64,000 bases of DNA from a bacterium. Its GTDB lineage: Bacteria > Bacillota > Clostridia > Christensenellales > Aristaeellaceae. Both the position numbers and the translations under genes were made by a program. Below are positions 16,458-24,216 of the stretch, in pieces. The stretch's first letter is position 1. Each line of letters starts with the position of its first letter. The notes below the pieces were generated by a model that did not search any database, had not been told where the DNA came from, and was given only the letters and a program-made list of their open reading frames with translations. The DNA lies in contig SFTH01000025.1 of assembly GCA_004563405.1 (NCBI GenBank), positions 4,829 to 68,828 of the forward strand, in the 5' to 3' direction.

Positions 16458-17279
16458 TCAGCGGAGGCTGGAGGGGGTGGCAGTGGCGGGGGAGACATAC
16501 ATCTTTTCCAGAATGAAGCGGATGAGGGGGCCGGGGAGGATCTTCGAGAGCAGGATGCAGCCCTTGTAGACGACGCCGATGGTGTTGTAGGGCTTCACCC
16601 GCTTTTTCAGCGCCAGGCGGGCGATGAACCGGCCCGCCGCCTCGGGCGACATGCCGTTCTGCTCGTCCTTCTCCATGCGCGCCACCGAGCGCGCGATGCG
16701 CCCGGAATAGACCTCGTCCCCCGCGGCGCTCTTGCGCCGGGCGGCAGTGAAGCCGGAGCGGATGTCGCCGGGCATGACGCAGCACACCGTCACGCCGAAG
16801 GGGCGCACCTCGTTGGCCACGGCCATGGTCAGCGCGTTCACCGCAGCCTTGGAGATGGAATACCAGGCCTGGAAGGGAATGGGCAGCGGCCCCGCCACGG
16901 AGCTCAGGTTCACGATGCGGCCCGATCCGGCCCTGCGCATGTGGGGCAGCACGGCGCGGATGGTGTTGTTCATGCCGAAGAGGTTCACGTCCATCAGGCG
17001 GCGCGCCTCGGCCTCGTCGGTGAACTCGAACGCGCCGGAGATGCCCATGCCCGCGTTGTTGACGAGCACGTCCACCCGGCCCTCCCGGGAGACGACCTCC
17101 TCCACGGCCGCGCGCACCGCCTCCGCGTCGGCGATGTCCACGCTGAGGTGGCGCATGAAGTCAAACTCCGCCCTGCGGCGGCTGAACTCGTACACCCGGC
17201 ATCCGGCGGCGGCCAGCCGCTTCGCCGTCGCCAGGCCGATGCCGCTGGAGCCGCCGGTGATGATGACAATCTTTTCCAT
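16458..17279 (-). CDS. short-chain dehydrogenase/reductase, 3-ketosphinganine-reductase-like
   Basis: A 273-residue classical SDR. NAD(P) binding TGGSSGIG at 8-15, NNAG at 74-77, catalytic Ser127, Tyr140 and Lys144 (YSISK) are all present; Arg34-36 after the second strand suggest NADPH preference. The C-terminal 35 residues are hydrophobic with proline (SKILPGPLIRFILEKMY), resembling the membrane-associating tail of 3-ketodihydrosphingosine reductases. Only 4 bases separate it from the upstream alpha-oxoamine synthase, so the two are one operon. The pairing suggests that it reduces the beta-keto amine made by that enzyme. The SDR fold is certain, the substrate is inferred from context. Confidence 0.75.
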   Translation of the reverse strand: MEKIVIITGGSSGIGLATAKRLAAAGCRVYEFSRRRAEFDFMRHLSVDIADAEAVRAAVEEVVSREGRVDVLVNNAGMGISGAFEFTDEAEARRLMDVNLFGMNNTIRAVLPHMRRAGSGRIVNLSSVAGPLPIPFQAWYSISKAAVNALTMAVANEVRPFGVTVCCVMPGDIRSGFTAARRKSAAGDEVYSGRIARSVARMEKDEQNGMSPEAAGRFIARLALKKRVKPYNTIGVVYKGCILLSKILPGPLIRFILEKMYVSPATATPSSLR

Positions 17280-17283
17280 GGAA

Positions 17284-18471
17284 TTACTCCTGAATCACCC
17301 GGGCGATCACATCCATGGCCTCGTCCAGCAGCTCCTCGGTGAGGGAGGCCATGTAGCTGGTGCGCAGCAGGCAGCCGTCCGCGGGGGCCGCCGGGGGCAG
17401 CACGGGGTTGACGTACACGCCCTCGTCGAACAGGCGCTTGGCCACGACGAGCGTTCGCTCGGGATCGTAGGTGTAGATGGGAATGATGGGAGTCGAGGCC
17501 TCGATGATCTTCACGCCCCGCTTTTTGTAACCCGCCCGGGCGTAGTCGCCCAGCGCGGCAAGGCGCGCCACCAATTCGGGATGGCTGCGGATGTGTCGCA
17601 GGCTCGCCAGCGCCACCGCGCAGCTGGCCGGGGGAATGGAGGCCGCGAAGATGAAGGGGCGGGAGTTGTGGCGCACGAAGTCCACCACCTCGGCGCTGGC
17701 GGCCATGTAGCCGCCCAGGCTCGCCAGGGACTTGGAGAAGGTGCCCATGTAGACGTCCACCTGATCCTCCAGGCCGTAATAGCTGGCCGTACCCCGGCCG
17801 CCCTCGCCGATCACGCCCAGGCCGTGGGCGTCGTCCACCATGACCCGCGCACCGTACTTCTTCGCCAGGCGGCAGATCTCCGGCAGGTTGGCGATATCGC
17901 CCTGCATGCTGAAAACGCCGTCGGTGACGATCAGCCGGCCCGCGCTGTCCGGGATCTTCTGAAGCTGCATCTCCAGCTCCTGCATGTTTGCGTGGCCGAA
18001 GGTGAGCATGCGGCCGTAGCTCAGGCGGCAGCCGTCGTAGATGGAGGCGTGGTTCTCGCGGTCGCAGATCACATAGTCGCCATGGCCCACCAGGGCGGAG
18101 ATGATGCCCAGGTTGGACTGGAAGCCCGAGGGAAAGGTCATGGCCGCCTCCTTGTGGAGGAAGTCCGCCAGCTCCGCCTCCAGCTCCAGGTGCATGCGCA
18201 GCGTGCCGTTCAGGAAGCGGGAGCCGGAACAGCCGGTGCCGTAGGTGTTGAGCGCGTCTACGCCGGCCTGTATGATCTCCGGGTTCTCCGTGAGACCCAG
18301 ATAGTTGTTCGAGCCCAGCATGATGCGGCGCTTGCCCTCCATCATGACCTCCGGCGCCTGCCGGGATTCCAGGGCGTGAAAATAGGGATAGATTCCCTTG
18401 GCGCGATATTCGTTGGCCAGGGTGTAGCGTTCGCACTTGCCGAAGAGATCGGCGTACCTGTTCTCCTGCAT
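17284..18471 (-). CDS. alpha-oxoamine synthase, serine-palmitoyltransferase-like
   Basis: A 395-residue PLP-dependent enzyme of the AONS family (SPT, KBL, BioF, HemA), which condenses an acyl thioester with an amino acid and releases CO2. Visible features: ring-stacking His141 (RENHAS), VDDAHGLGVIG with Asp213 and His216, and TFSKSLASLGGY with the PLP Lys247. Start GSNNYLGL at 53-60 is the family substrate-binding entry. AAGGAGG stands 5 bases before the ATG. The next gene is a ketoreductase-like SDR, the pair expected for 3-ketosphinganine synthesis and reduction. Alternatives are 2-amino-3-ketobutyrate ligase or biotin synthesis, but no tdh- or bio-type partner is present. Family sure, product inferred. 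Confidence 0.75.
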   Translation of the reverse strand: MQENRYADLFGKCERYTLANEYRAKGIYPYFHALESRQAPEVMMEGKRRIMLGSNNYLGLTENPEIIQAGVDALNTYGTGCSGSRFLNGTLRMHLELEAELADFLHKEAAMTFPSGFQSNLGIISALVGHGDYVICDRENHASIYDGCRLSYGRMLTFGHANMQELEMQLQKIPDSAGRLIVTDGVFSMQGDIANLPEICRLAKKYGARVMVDDAHGLGVIGEGGRGTASYYGLEDQVDVYMGTFSKSLASLGGYMAASAEVVDFVRHNSRPFIFAASIPPASCAVALASLRHIRSHPELVARLAALGDYARAGYKKRGVKIIEASTPIIPIYTYDPERTLVVAKRLFDEGVYVNPVLPPAAPADGCLLRTSYMASLTEELLDEAMDVIARVIQE

Positions 18472-18514
18472 GTCTGCCTCCTTACTTTCTTTATAAATGG
18501 AAATGTTTTTCTGT

Positions 18515-18544
18515 ATTATACAGTTCTTATACGCTTTTTGTCAA
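18515..18544 (-). promoter_or_regulatory. promoter of the oxoamine synthase-SDR operon
   Basis: TTGACA (18544-18539), 18-base spacer, TATAAT (18520-18515), 44 bases before the ATG. Confidence 0.85.
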
Positions 18545-18611
18545 TCCACAGGGGAAACGGAGGAAAACTTTTTTCTCCCGTGCGCGGGAAAGCGGCTCAA
18601 TAATATCAGAA

Positions 18612-18636
18612 GCCGCAGTCCAAATCGGACTGCGGC
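18612..18636. terminator. terminator hairpin, probably bidirectional
   Basis: GCCGCAGTCC (18612-18621) pairs with GGACTGCGGC (18627-18636). The plus side is followed by TTCTTTTATTCTTTTT. It lies 10 bases after the end of the leftward gene at 18646 and before the next leftward promoter. Confidence 0.7.
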
Positions 18637-18645
18637 CCGGTTCTT

Positions 18646-20040
18646 TTATTCTTTTTCGCTCAGGCGCAGGGTCTCCCGGAGTCCGATGCGCTGGATGGCC
18701 GACAGGTCGCAGGCGACGGCAAACTCCAGGCCGTCGATCTGACGCAGGTCCGCGCCCCAGAGGTCACGGTCGGCCAGCACGGCGTAGGCGAGGGTCTCGG
18801 AGGGCACGTCGTGATCGAGGCGGGAGAAGGCCTCCAGCACTTCCGTGCCGTCCCGGAGGCGGAATTTCTCCTCGCCCCGCTGCACCTCGAACGCGCCGCA
18901 GTCGCCTTTCCGCGCGCCCGCATAGAGCATGATGGCGGCGGAGAGGGCCAGGGACAGGCGCTTCGGCGCCTCGAATTCCCGCTGCGCATATTTCCCGATG
19001 GCGCCCAGCAGCGTGCGGGGAAAGTTCCGCAGCAAATCGCGCCCGATCTCCAGCAGGGGCATGTCGTTCATGGGATTTTCCAGCCGGTTGAAGGCGGAGA
19101 TCACCCAGGGAGCGGCCTCCTCCCGGCTCCAGGGCAGTTCGGGAAGAACCTCTTCGAAGAAGGCGCGACCGATCCATGCGCGCAGCGCTTCGTCCCGAAG
19201 CACCTGGGCGAAGGTGTTCATGCCGCAGAGGAAGCCCACCGGAGCGCAGAGAAAGACCAGCGCATCGAAGATGCGCTCCTTCCGGGCGCAGGCGAGGGCG
19301 AAATCGTCCCGCTCCAGCACGCCCGCGAGGGACTCCGGCGCGCGCAGCTGGGGCGTGCAGCGCAGCTGCGGCTCGGCCCAGGCGATAAAATCGTCCCGGT
19401 AGTTCATCTCCCGCTGCACCCGCGCCGCGTCGGCCAGGGGACCGCAGAGGCCCTCCGCCAGCAGCGCCTGGATGGGCGCGTCCGCGAGCCACCGGGCGAA
19501 TTCCCCGCTCCGCGTCCAGGAGGCGGACAGGGCGCGCAGGCACTCCCGCAGCGCCTCGCTTCCGCCGGGCAGGGGATGCTCCTCCACCATCAGCACCTCG
19601 GGCGCGGGCAGCCCCGCCTCCCAGCGGGCGTAGAGGAAGCGCGCGAGCAGCGCGGTCTCCACCGCCGGACAGCCGCCGGAGATGAACGCAAGCTCCACCT
19701 GCGGCTCCACCGCCAGGCGCAGCAGGCGGTCAAACTCCGCCTCGGGATCCAGCGCGTCCAGGATGCTCTGCACCACCCGCTCCTCGCGAATGGGGGAGCC
19801 GTCCTCCCTTTCGCCCCGCACCAGCAGGGTGAACATGCCGTCCTGCTGCTTCAGCGCAGCGGCGGCGGGGGAGACGCACAGCGCGCCCAGATCGCCGCCC
19901 AGCTCGTTGGCCCTGTCCATGAGGCGCGCGGCCACGCCCAGCATGCCCATGTCCGCGCCAAAGAGCGCGGCGCGCAGGGTGCGGGGCCTGCGGTTTGGAA
20001 TTTCATATCTCTCCAGCATGGAGAGGCTCAGTTGCACCAT
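18646..20040 (-). CDS. divergent tagaturonate-reductase / mannitol-dehydrogenase family protein
   Basis: A 464-residue protein whose overall order of segments matches the UxaB/mannitol dehydrogenase family: an N-terminal Rossmann-like start (LRAALFGADMGMLGVA), MDRANELGG, QDGMFTLLVRG, then SGGC where active members have SNTTE, and a C-terminal helical half with NPMNDMPLLEIGRDLLRNFP and a conserved tail around LSAAIMLYAG. The expected N-terminal motif G-x-G-N-F-x-R-A/G is replaced by GADMGMLG, so NAD binding or catalysis may be altered. It ends at a good terminator, and the next leftward-strand gene upstream (secreted chagasin-like protein) is 14 bases away, so they probably share a transcript. 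Function uncertain; possibly a paralogue that lost hexuronate activity. Confidence 0.55.
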   Translation of the reverse strand: MVQLSLSMLERYEIPNRRPRTLRAALFGADMGMLGVAARLMDRANELGGDLGALCVSPAAAALKQQDGMFTLLVRGEREDGSPIREERVVQSILDALDPEAEFDRLLRLAVEPQVELAFISGGCPAVETALLARFLYARWEAGLPAPEVLMVEEHPLPGGSEALRECLRALSASWTRSGEFARWLADAPIQALLAEGLCGPLADAARVQREMNYRDDFIAWAEPQLRCTPQLRAPESLAGVLERDDFALACARKERIFDALVFLCAPVGFLCGMNTFAQVLRDEALRAWIGRAFFEEVLPELPWSREEAAPWVISAFNRLENPMNDMPLLEIGRDLLRNFPRTLLGAIGKYAQREFEAPKRLSLALSAAIMLYAGARKGDCGAFEVQRGEEKFRLRDGTEVLEAFSRLDHDVPSETLAYAVLADRDLWGADLRQIDGLEFAVACDLSAIQRIGLRETLRLSEKE

Positions 20041-20053
20041 TTCTTTCCTCCGG

Positions 20054-20722
20054 TCACTGTTCGTCCACGGTCATGGAAATCTCCATCGCGTCGTTGGCCG
20101 ACACGAGCACGGCGTAGGTCTCCTGGGCCTCCGCGTCGGGATTCCACATGTCCGCGTAGTCGAACAGCAGAAGCGCCTCGCCGCTCTTTTCCACGCGGAA
20201 GGTGTACTCGGTGTTTCCGCCCGCGCCCTCGAGGAACTCGTCCAGCGGAACGTACTCCTCGCTGATGAGCGTCACGACGCCGCTGAGATCCTCCTCGTAA
20301 TTCCAGTTCACGCCGGTGGTGGGGTTGGAGGGCAGGTTGACCACCAGCATGTGATCTCCCGAGTATCTCTCCGCCCGGCGTACGGTGAAGCTGCCGTCCT
20401 CGTCCACGATCACGGTGCAGATCATCGTCCGCTCCGGCATGGAGAGGGCGAAGTTCGGGCCGTAGTTGAACACGATCTGGGCGCGGCCGGGGGCCTGCAG
20501 GCCGAAGATGTAGGTGCTGCTGACGCCGTTTTCCGTCTCCACATATTCCACGAAGGGGGAGGACAGCACGCCGTTGTCCTCGTAGTCGCAGGACCACTCG
20601 TAGCCCTCGATGTTGTCGCCCCAGAGGGTGATCTGAAGGGGATCAAATTCCACCTGTTCCGCGCGGGCGCAGAGGGGAAGGGTGCACAGCGCAATCAGCA
20701 GCGCGATCAGAGCCTTTTTCAT
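20054..20722 (-). CDS. secreted protein with chagasin-like (I42) inhibitor domain
   Basis: 222 residues with a clear signal peptide (MKKALIALLIALCTL, cleavage after ARA at about 21). The C-terminal half carries the chagasin/ICP signatures NPTTGVNW (loop 1), EGAGGN (loop 2) and a tryptophan near ADMWNPDA in place of the usual RPW loop; I42 proteins inhibit papain-like cysteine peptidases by these three loops. The N-terminal half (EGYEWSCDYED then APGRAQIVFNYG) looks like a second, degenerate copy of the same fold without the NPTTG loop. Located between the HbpS-like gene (15 bases) and the UxaB-like gene (14 bases) on one strand. Inhibitory activity is inferred from motifs. Confidence 0.6.
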   Translation of the reverse strand: MKKALIALLIALCTLPLCARAEQVEFDPLQITLWGDNIEGYEWSCDYEDNGVLSSPFVEYVETENGVSSTYIFGLQAPGRAQIVFNYGPNFALSMPERTMICTVIVDEDGSFTVRRAERYSGDHMLVVNLPSNPTTGVNWNYEEDLSGVVTLISEEYVPLDEFLEGAGGNTEYTFRVEKSGEALLLFDYADMWNPDAEAQETYAVLVSANDAMEISMTVDEQ

Positions 20723-20736
20723 CCCGTTTCTCCTCC

Positions 20737-21237
20737 TCAGCCGATCAGCGACGGAATTTCAATGCCCAGCAGCTCGGAGAGCGCGTCCGCGACGAGCTGG
20801 TGGTCGCACTCGTGGGGAAGTCCCGAGCACAGCGCGTAGCCGATGGTCTTTCCGGCGGCGTTCTTCAGCGGGAAGCAGCCGCCGCAGAGGGCGAAGTTGT
20901 TTTCAATTTCAAATTCCGGCTCCATGGGACGCAGGCCCTCGGCCACCTCCACCAGGCTGCGGATGGAGCTCACGCCGGTCATGCGGCAGGTGTTGAGCTT
21001 CTTGTCCATCCACCACTCGTTGTTCCGGTCCGTGCCGTCCATCAGGAAGGAAAAGGTCACCTGTCCGCTGGTGATGACGCGCAGAGCCGCCGGCTTTTTG
21101 TACTTCTCCTTCGCGAGGCGCACCATGATCGTTCCCAGGCGCAGCACCTCATCCGAGCTCAGCTTCTCCACGCGGATGCGCTCCTCCTGCACCTTGAGCA
21201 CATCGAGCCACTCCGGGCGATAGTTTGCAAATTCCAT
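20737..21237 (-). CDS. HbpS/UPF0303-like haem-degrading-domain protein
   Basis: 166 residues from the ATG at 21237 (GAAGGGG 9 bases upstream; an in-frame ATG at 21255 has no site). Domain matches the UPF0303/GlcG-HbpS-like family: a helical N-terminus with EEVLRLGTIMVRLAKEK-type segment (read in part), then the beta core QVTFSFLMDGTDRNNEWWMDKK and the C-terminal GLPHECDHQLVADAL. Members are small cytoplasmic proteins implicated in haem or redox handling; the enzymatic role is not firmly known. It is the first gene left of oriC on the leftward strand and starts a three-gene run with the chagasin-like and UxaB-like genes. Confidence 0.65.
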   Translation of the reverse strand: MEFANYRPEWLDVLKVQEERIRVEKLSSDEVLRLGTIMVRLAKEKYKKPAALRVITSGQVTFSFLMDGTDRNNEWWMDKKLNTCRMTGVSSIRSLVEVAEGLRPMEPEFEIENNFALCGGCFPLKNAAGKTIGYALCSGLPHECDHQLVADALSELLGIEIPSLIG

Positions 21238-21393
21238 TGATTCTACCCCTTCCATTTTTTGCTGCCTCTATTCTACCACAGTTTTCCAAAATCGCAAGAT
21301 ATAATAATAGTAGACATTTCCCTCCGGAAGCGGGCGCGGCGGGGGGAAGAGGCGCGCCTGTGATGCTTATCAACCGCCTGTCTACCGTTTATC

Positions 21394-21608
21394 CCCCGCT
21401 TATCCACACGATGTCCACACTTTCGCCACGGGCCGCGCGCGCATGTTTTTTGGAGCATTTCGACAATTTCCGCAATTTTCCGAATTTCTATTGCAATTGC
21501 GCCCCATCTCTGCTACAATAGATTCGCGTTATCCACAGATTTTTTCATTTTATCCACACATTGTGGTAGAAATGTGGATAAAATGTCATAAACTACGATG
21601 GAGGACAT
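21394..21608. other. oriC, part upstream of dnaA
   Basis: Perfect DnaA boxes TTATCCACA lie at 21400-21408, 21529-21537 and 21550-21558, and inverted at 21573-21581, with near matches such as TGTCCACAC at 21412. They surround the dnaA promoter and AT-rich segments. Together with boxes after dnaA this gives the bipartite origin arrangement known from Bacillus. The strand preference of genes also changes here: all genes between 9.7 and 21.2 kb point left, and the genes just right of dnaA point right. Confidence 0.85.
21491..21519 (+). promoter_or_regulatory. dnaA promoter
   Basis: TTGCAA (21491-21496), 17-base spacer, TACAAT (21514-21519). Three DnaA boxes follow within 65 bases, so autoregulation by DnaA is likely. 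Confidence 0.8.
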
Positions 21609-22922
21609 ATGAATTACACGCCGGAGCAAAAGGAAGCGTGGGACAAGGCCATAGGACTTCTGGAAAAGAACCTGATGCCCATCAAGTTCAACACCTGGAT
21701 CAAGCCGCTGAAGCTCTATTCGGTGAACGCGGAGTCCATCGTCATCGTGGCGGACAATGTGCTGACCCTGTCCAGCGTCAAGACCCGATACTTCACCGAT
21801 CTCTACAACATGATCAAGCTCAGCTTCGGGCGCAGCTATGAGCTGGAGTTCTACACCCAGGACGAGATCGACCGCCAGCAGGTGAGCGTGAAGCGCACGA
21901 CGCTCAACAGCAAGTACAACTTCGAAAACTTCGTGGTGGGGCCGAGCAACTCCTTCGCCTACGCAGCCTCGCTGGCCGTGGCGGAGCAGCCCAGCGACGT
22001 CTACAACCCGCTGTTCATCTACGGTAGCGTCGGCCTGGGCAAGACCCACCTGATGAACGCCATCGGCAACTACATCATGGCCGACGACCCCATGAAGAAC
22101 GTGCTCCTGACCACCTCGGAGAGCTTCACCAACGAGCTGATCGACGCGATCGTGAAGAAAAAGGACACCTCGGAGCTGCGCAACCGCATGCGCAACGTGG
22201 ACGTTCTGATGGTGGACGACATACAGTTTCTCTCCAAGACCAAGTCCACCCAGGAGGAGTTCTTCCACACCTTCAACGACCTCTACAACAACGGCAAGCA
22301 GATCATCATCTCCTCGGACCGTCCGCCCAAGGACATTCCCACCATCGAGGAGAGGCTGCGCTCCCGCTTCGAGTGGGGCCTGATCGTGGACATCCAGAAG
22401 CCGGACTATGAGACGCGGGTGGCCATCCTGCGCAAGAAGGCCGACGAGGAGGGCATCGACGTCTCCTACGACGTGATCGACTACATCGCAGGCCGGGTGG
22501 AGAGCAACATCCGGGAGCTGGAGGGCACGCTGACCCGACTGAGCGCCCAGGGCCAGCTGATGGGCGTGCCCATCACGCTGGACTTCGCCCGGGACTCCCT
22601 CTCCCAGCTGATGAAGTCCCAGGAGGGGCGGCGCATCACCCCGGAGCTGATCATCTCCGTGATCGCCGACCAGTACGGCGTGACCGCCGAGGACATCGTC
22701 TCCAAGAAGCGCAGCCGGGACGTGGCCCTGCCCCGGCAGATCGCCATGTACCTCTGCCGGAACATGACCCAGCTGTCCACCACGAACATCGGCCGCTCCT
22801 TCGGCGGGCGCGACCACACCACCGTGATGCACGGCTGCGACAAGATCAACCAGGAGATGAACGACAACTTCTCCTTCCGCAAGCGCATCGAGGAGCTCAC
22901 GGCCATGATCAAGAACGGCTGA
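21609..22922 (+). CDS. dnaA: chromosomal replication initiator DnaA
   Basis: 437 residues, GGAGG 5 bases before the ATG. Domain I (1-75) starts with the typical AWDKAIGLLEKNL helix; domain II is very short (about 80-100); domain III is the AAA+ ATPase with Walker A GSVGLGKTH at 139-147, Walker B LMVDDIQFL and sensor segments (IIISSDRPP; RLRSRFEWGL box VII arginine finger); domain IV ends with the DnaA-box binding signature GRDHTTVMHGCDKI. Opens oriC and loads the helicase. Flanked by DnaA boxes on both sides. Confidence 0.98.
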   Translation: MNYTPEQKEAWDKAIGLLEKNLMPIKFNTWIKPLKLYSVNAESIVIVADNVLTLSSVKTRYFTDLYNMIKLSFGRSYELEFYTQDEIDRQQVSVKRTTLNSKYNFENFVVGPSNSFAYAASLAVAEQPSDVYNPLFIYGSVGLGKTHLMNAIGNYIMADDPMKNVLLTTSESFTNELIDAIVKKKDTSELRNRMRNVDVLMVDDIQFLSKTKSTQEEFFHTFNDLYNNGKQIIISSDRPPKDIPTIEERLRSRFEWGLIVDIQKPDYETRVAILRKKADEEGIDVSYDVIDYIAGRVESNIRELEGTLTRLSAQGQLMGVPITLDFARDSLSQLMKSQEGRRITPELIISVIADQYGVTAEDIVSKKRSRDVALPRQIAMYLCRNMTQLSTTNIGRSFGGRDHTTVMHGCDKINQEMNDNFSFRKRIEELTAMIKNG

Positions 22923-23060
22923 GCGGGAGGGCCCTGTGGACACAAGGGGCGCTTTTGCACCGTCTGTCCACGGCGCCTGTGGATGAAACAGACCGCCAAA
23001 ATGCCCGCCGTTTCGGCATTTTGGGCCTTTATCCACAATATCCACCGCCCTACGCTTACG
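22923..23060. other. oriC, part between dnaA and dnaN
   Basis: A perfect DnaA box TTATCCACA at 23029-23037, near matches TGTGGACAC (22935) and TGTGGATGA (22978), and a hairpin CCAAAATGCC/GGCATTTTGG (about 22996-23024) precede the AT-rich ATTTATAAGATTTATACC at 23064-23081. This is where B. subtilis has its second, unwinding-proximal box cluster. Confidence 0.75.
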
Positions 23061-23106
23061 CCTATTTATAAGATTTATACCATCAACACAACAGGGAGGC
23101 ACACAC

Positions 23107-24216
23107 ATGCAGTTCACTTGCTCCACGCAGAAGCTGATTGAGGCTCTGCAAATCGCCACCAAGGCCCTGACCACCCGCACCACCAACCAGATACTGGAGG
23201 GCGTGCTGATCGAAACCGACATGGATCAGCTGATGCTCACCTGCTCGGACGAGCGCATCACCATCGTGACCCGGATTCCGGCGGAAATTTCCGATCCCGG
23301 CCGGGGCGTGGTGCCCGGAAAGCTGTTCAGTGAAATCGTGCGCCGCCTGCCGGATGCGACGGTGGACATCCGCATGGACAACCGCTTCGTGTTTACCATC
23401 CGCAGTGCCTCCACCCGGATGAACATCTCCGGCCAGGACGCGGACCTCTTCCCCCGGCTGCCCAAAATGGACGACGAGCGGGAGATCGCCCTGCCCCAGG
23501 ACATGCTGCGGGACATGATTCAGAAGACGGAATTCGCCATCGCCCAGGACGACATGCGCGAGGTGCTCACCGGCTGCCTTCTGGAGATCGGCGGCGGCGA
23601 CGTGACCATGGTGGCGCTGGACGGCTACCGGCTGGCGCTGCGCCGGGCGAAGTGCTCGGACGTTCTGGAGAAGTTCTCCGCCATCATTCCCGGCCGGGCC
23701 GTGGGCGAGATCGGCAAGCTGCTCTCCGAGGATGAGGAGGCCTTTGCCCAGCTGTCCTTCGGCGGCAACAAGCTGCACATCCGCCTGGAGAACACGGAGA
23801 TCTTCGTGATTCTGGTGGACGGCGAATACGTGCAGTACCGCCAGATTCTGCCCAAGTCCTTCGCGACCCGGGTGGAGCTGGATCTGGAGCCCTTCCGCCG
23901 CTGCATCGACCGCGCGGCGCTGATCGCCCGCGAGGGCAGCAACAATCTGATCCTGCTCGACATGGCGGGCGGCGTGATGACCATCGAGGCCCACTCCCAG
24001 GTGGGCGACGTGCACGAGGAGCTGGAGATCGGCCAGGAGGGCGCGGATCTGAGCATCGCGTTCAACGTGAAGTATCTGACGGACGTGGTGCGCTACATCG
24101 ACGCGGAGCGCATCGAGATGAACTTCAACAACGCCGTCTCCCCCTGCATCGTGACGCCCGTGGGCGACACGGACTATGTGCACCTGATTCTCCCGGTGCG
24201 CACCGGCGGACGCTGA
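23107..24216 (+). CDS. dnaN: DNA polymerase III sliding clamp (beta)
   Basis: 369 residues, the standard three-domain clamp that tethers the replicative polymerase. Recognisable segments are LIEALQIATKALTTR near the start, SGQDADLFPRLP-type domain border, VALDGYRLALRR near 175-186, and the C-terminal hydrophobic pocket ending VHLILPVR. GGGAGG lies 9 bases before the ATG. The stop codon overlaps the ATG of mnmE by one base (TGATG), so mnmE translation is coupled to the clamp, which I regard as unusual. Confidence 0.98.
   Translation: MQFTCSTQKLIEALQIATKALTTRTTNQILEGVLIETDMDQLMLTCSDERITIVTRIPAEISDPGRGVVPGKLFSEIVRRLPDATVDIRMDNRFVFTIRSASTRMNISGQDADLFPRLPKMDDEREIALPQDMLRDMIQKTEFAIAQDDMREVLTGCLLEIGGGDVTMVALDGYRLALRRAKCSDVLEKFSAIIPGRAVGEIGKLLSEDEEAFAQLSFGGNKLHIRLENTEIFVILVDGEYVQYRQILPKSFATRVELDLEPFRRCIDRAALIAREGSNNLILLDMAGGVMTIEAHSQVGDVHEELEIGQEGADLSIAFNVKYLTDVVRYIDAERIEMNFNNAVSPCIVTPVGDTDYVHLILPVRTGGR

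Noticed and set aside
17284..18471. BioF or KBL assignment for the oxoamine synthase
   Set aside because: Not excluded, but no bio or tdh neighbour is present and the downstream SDR fits a ketosphinganine-type pair better.
21513..23222. 569-codon frame antisense to dnaA
   Set aside because: GC-rich shadow frame; dnaA and the origin explain the region.
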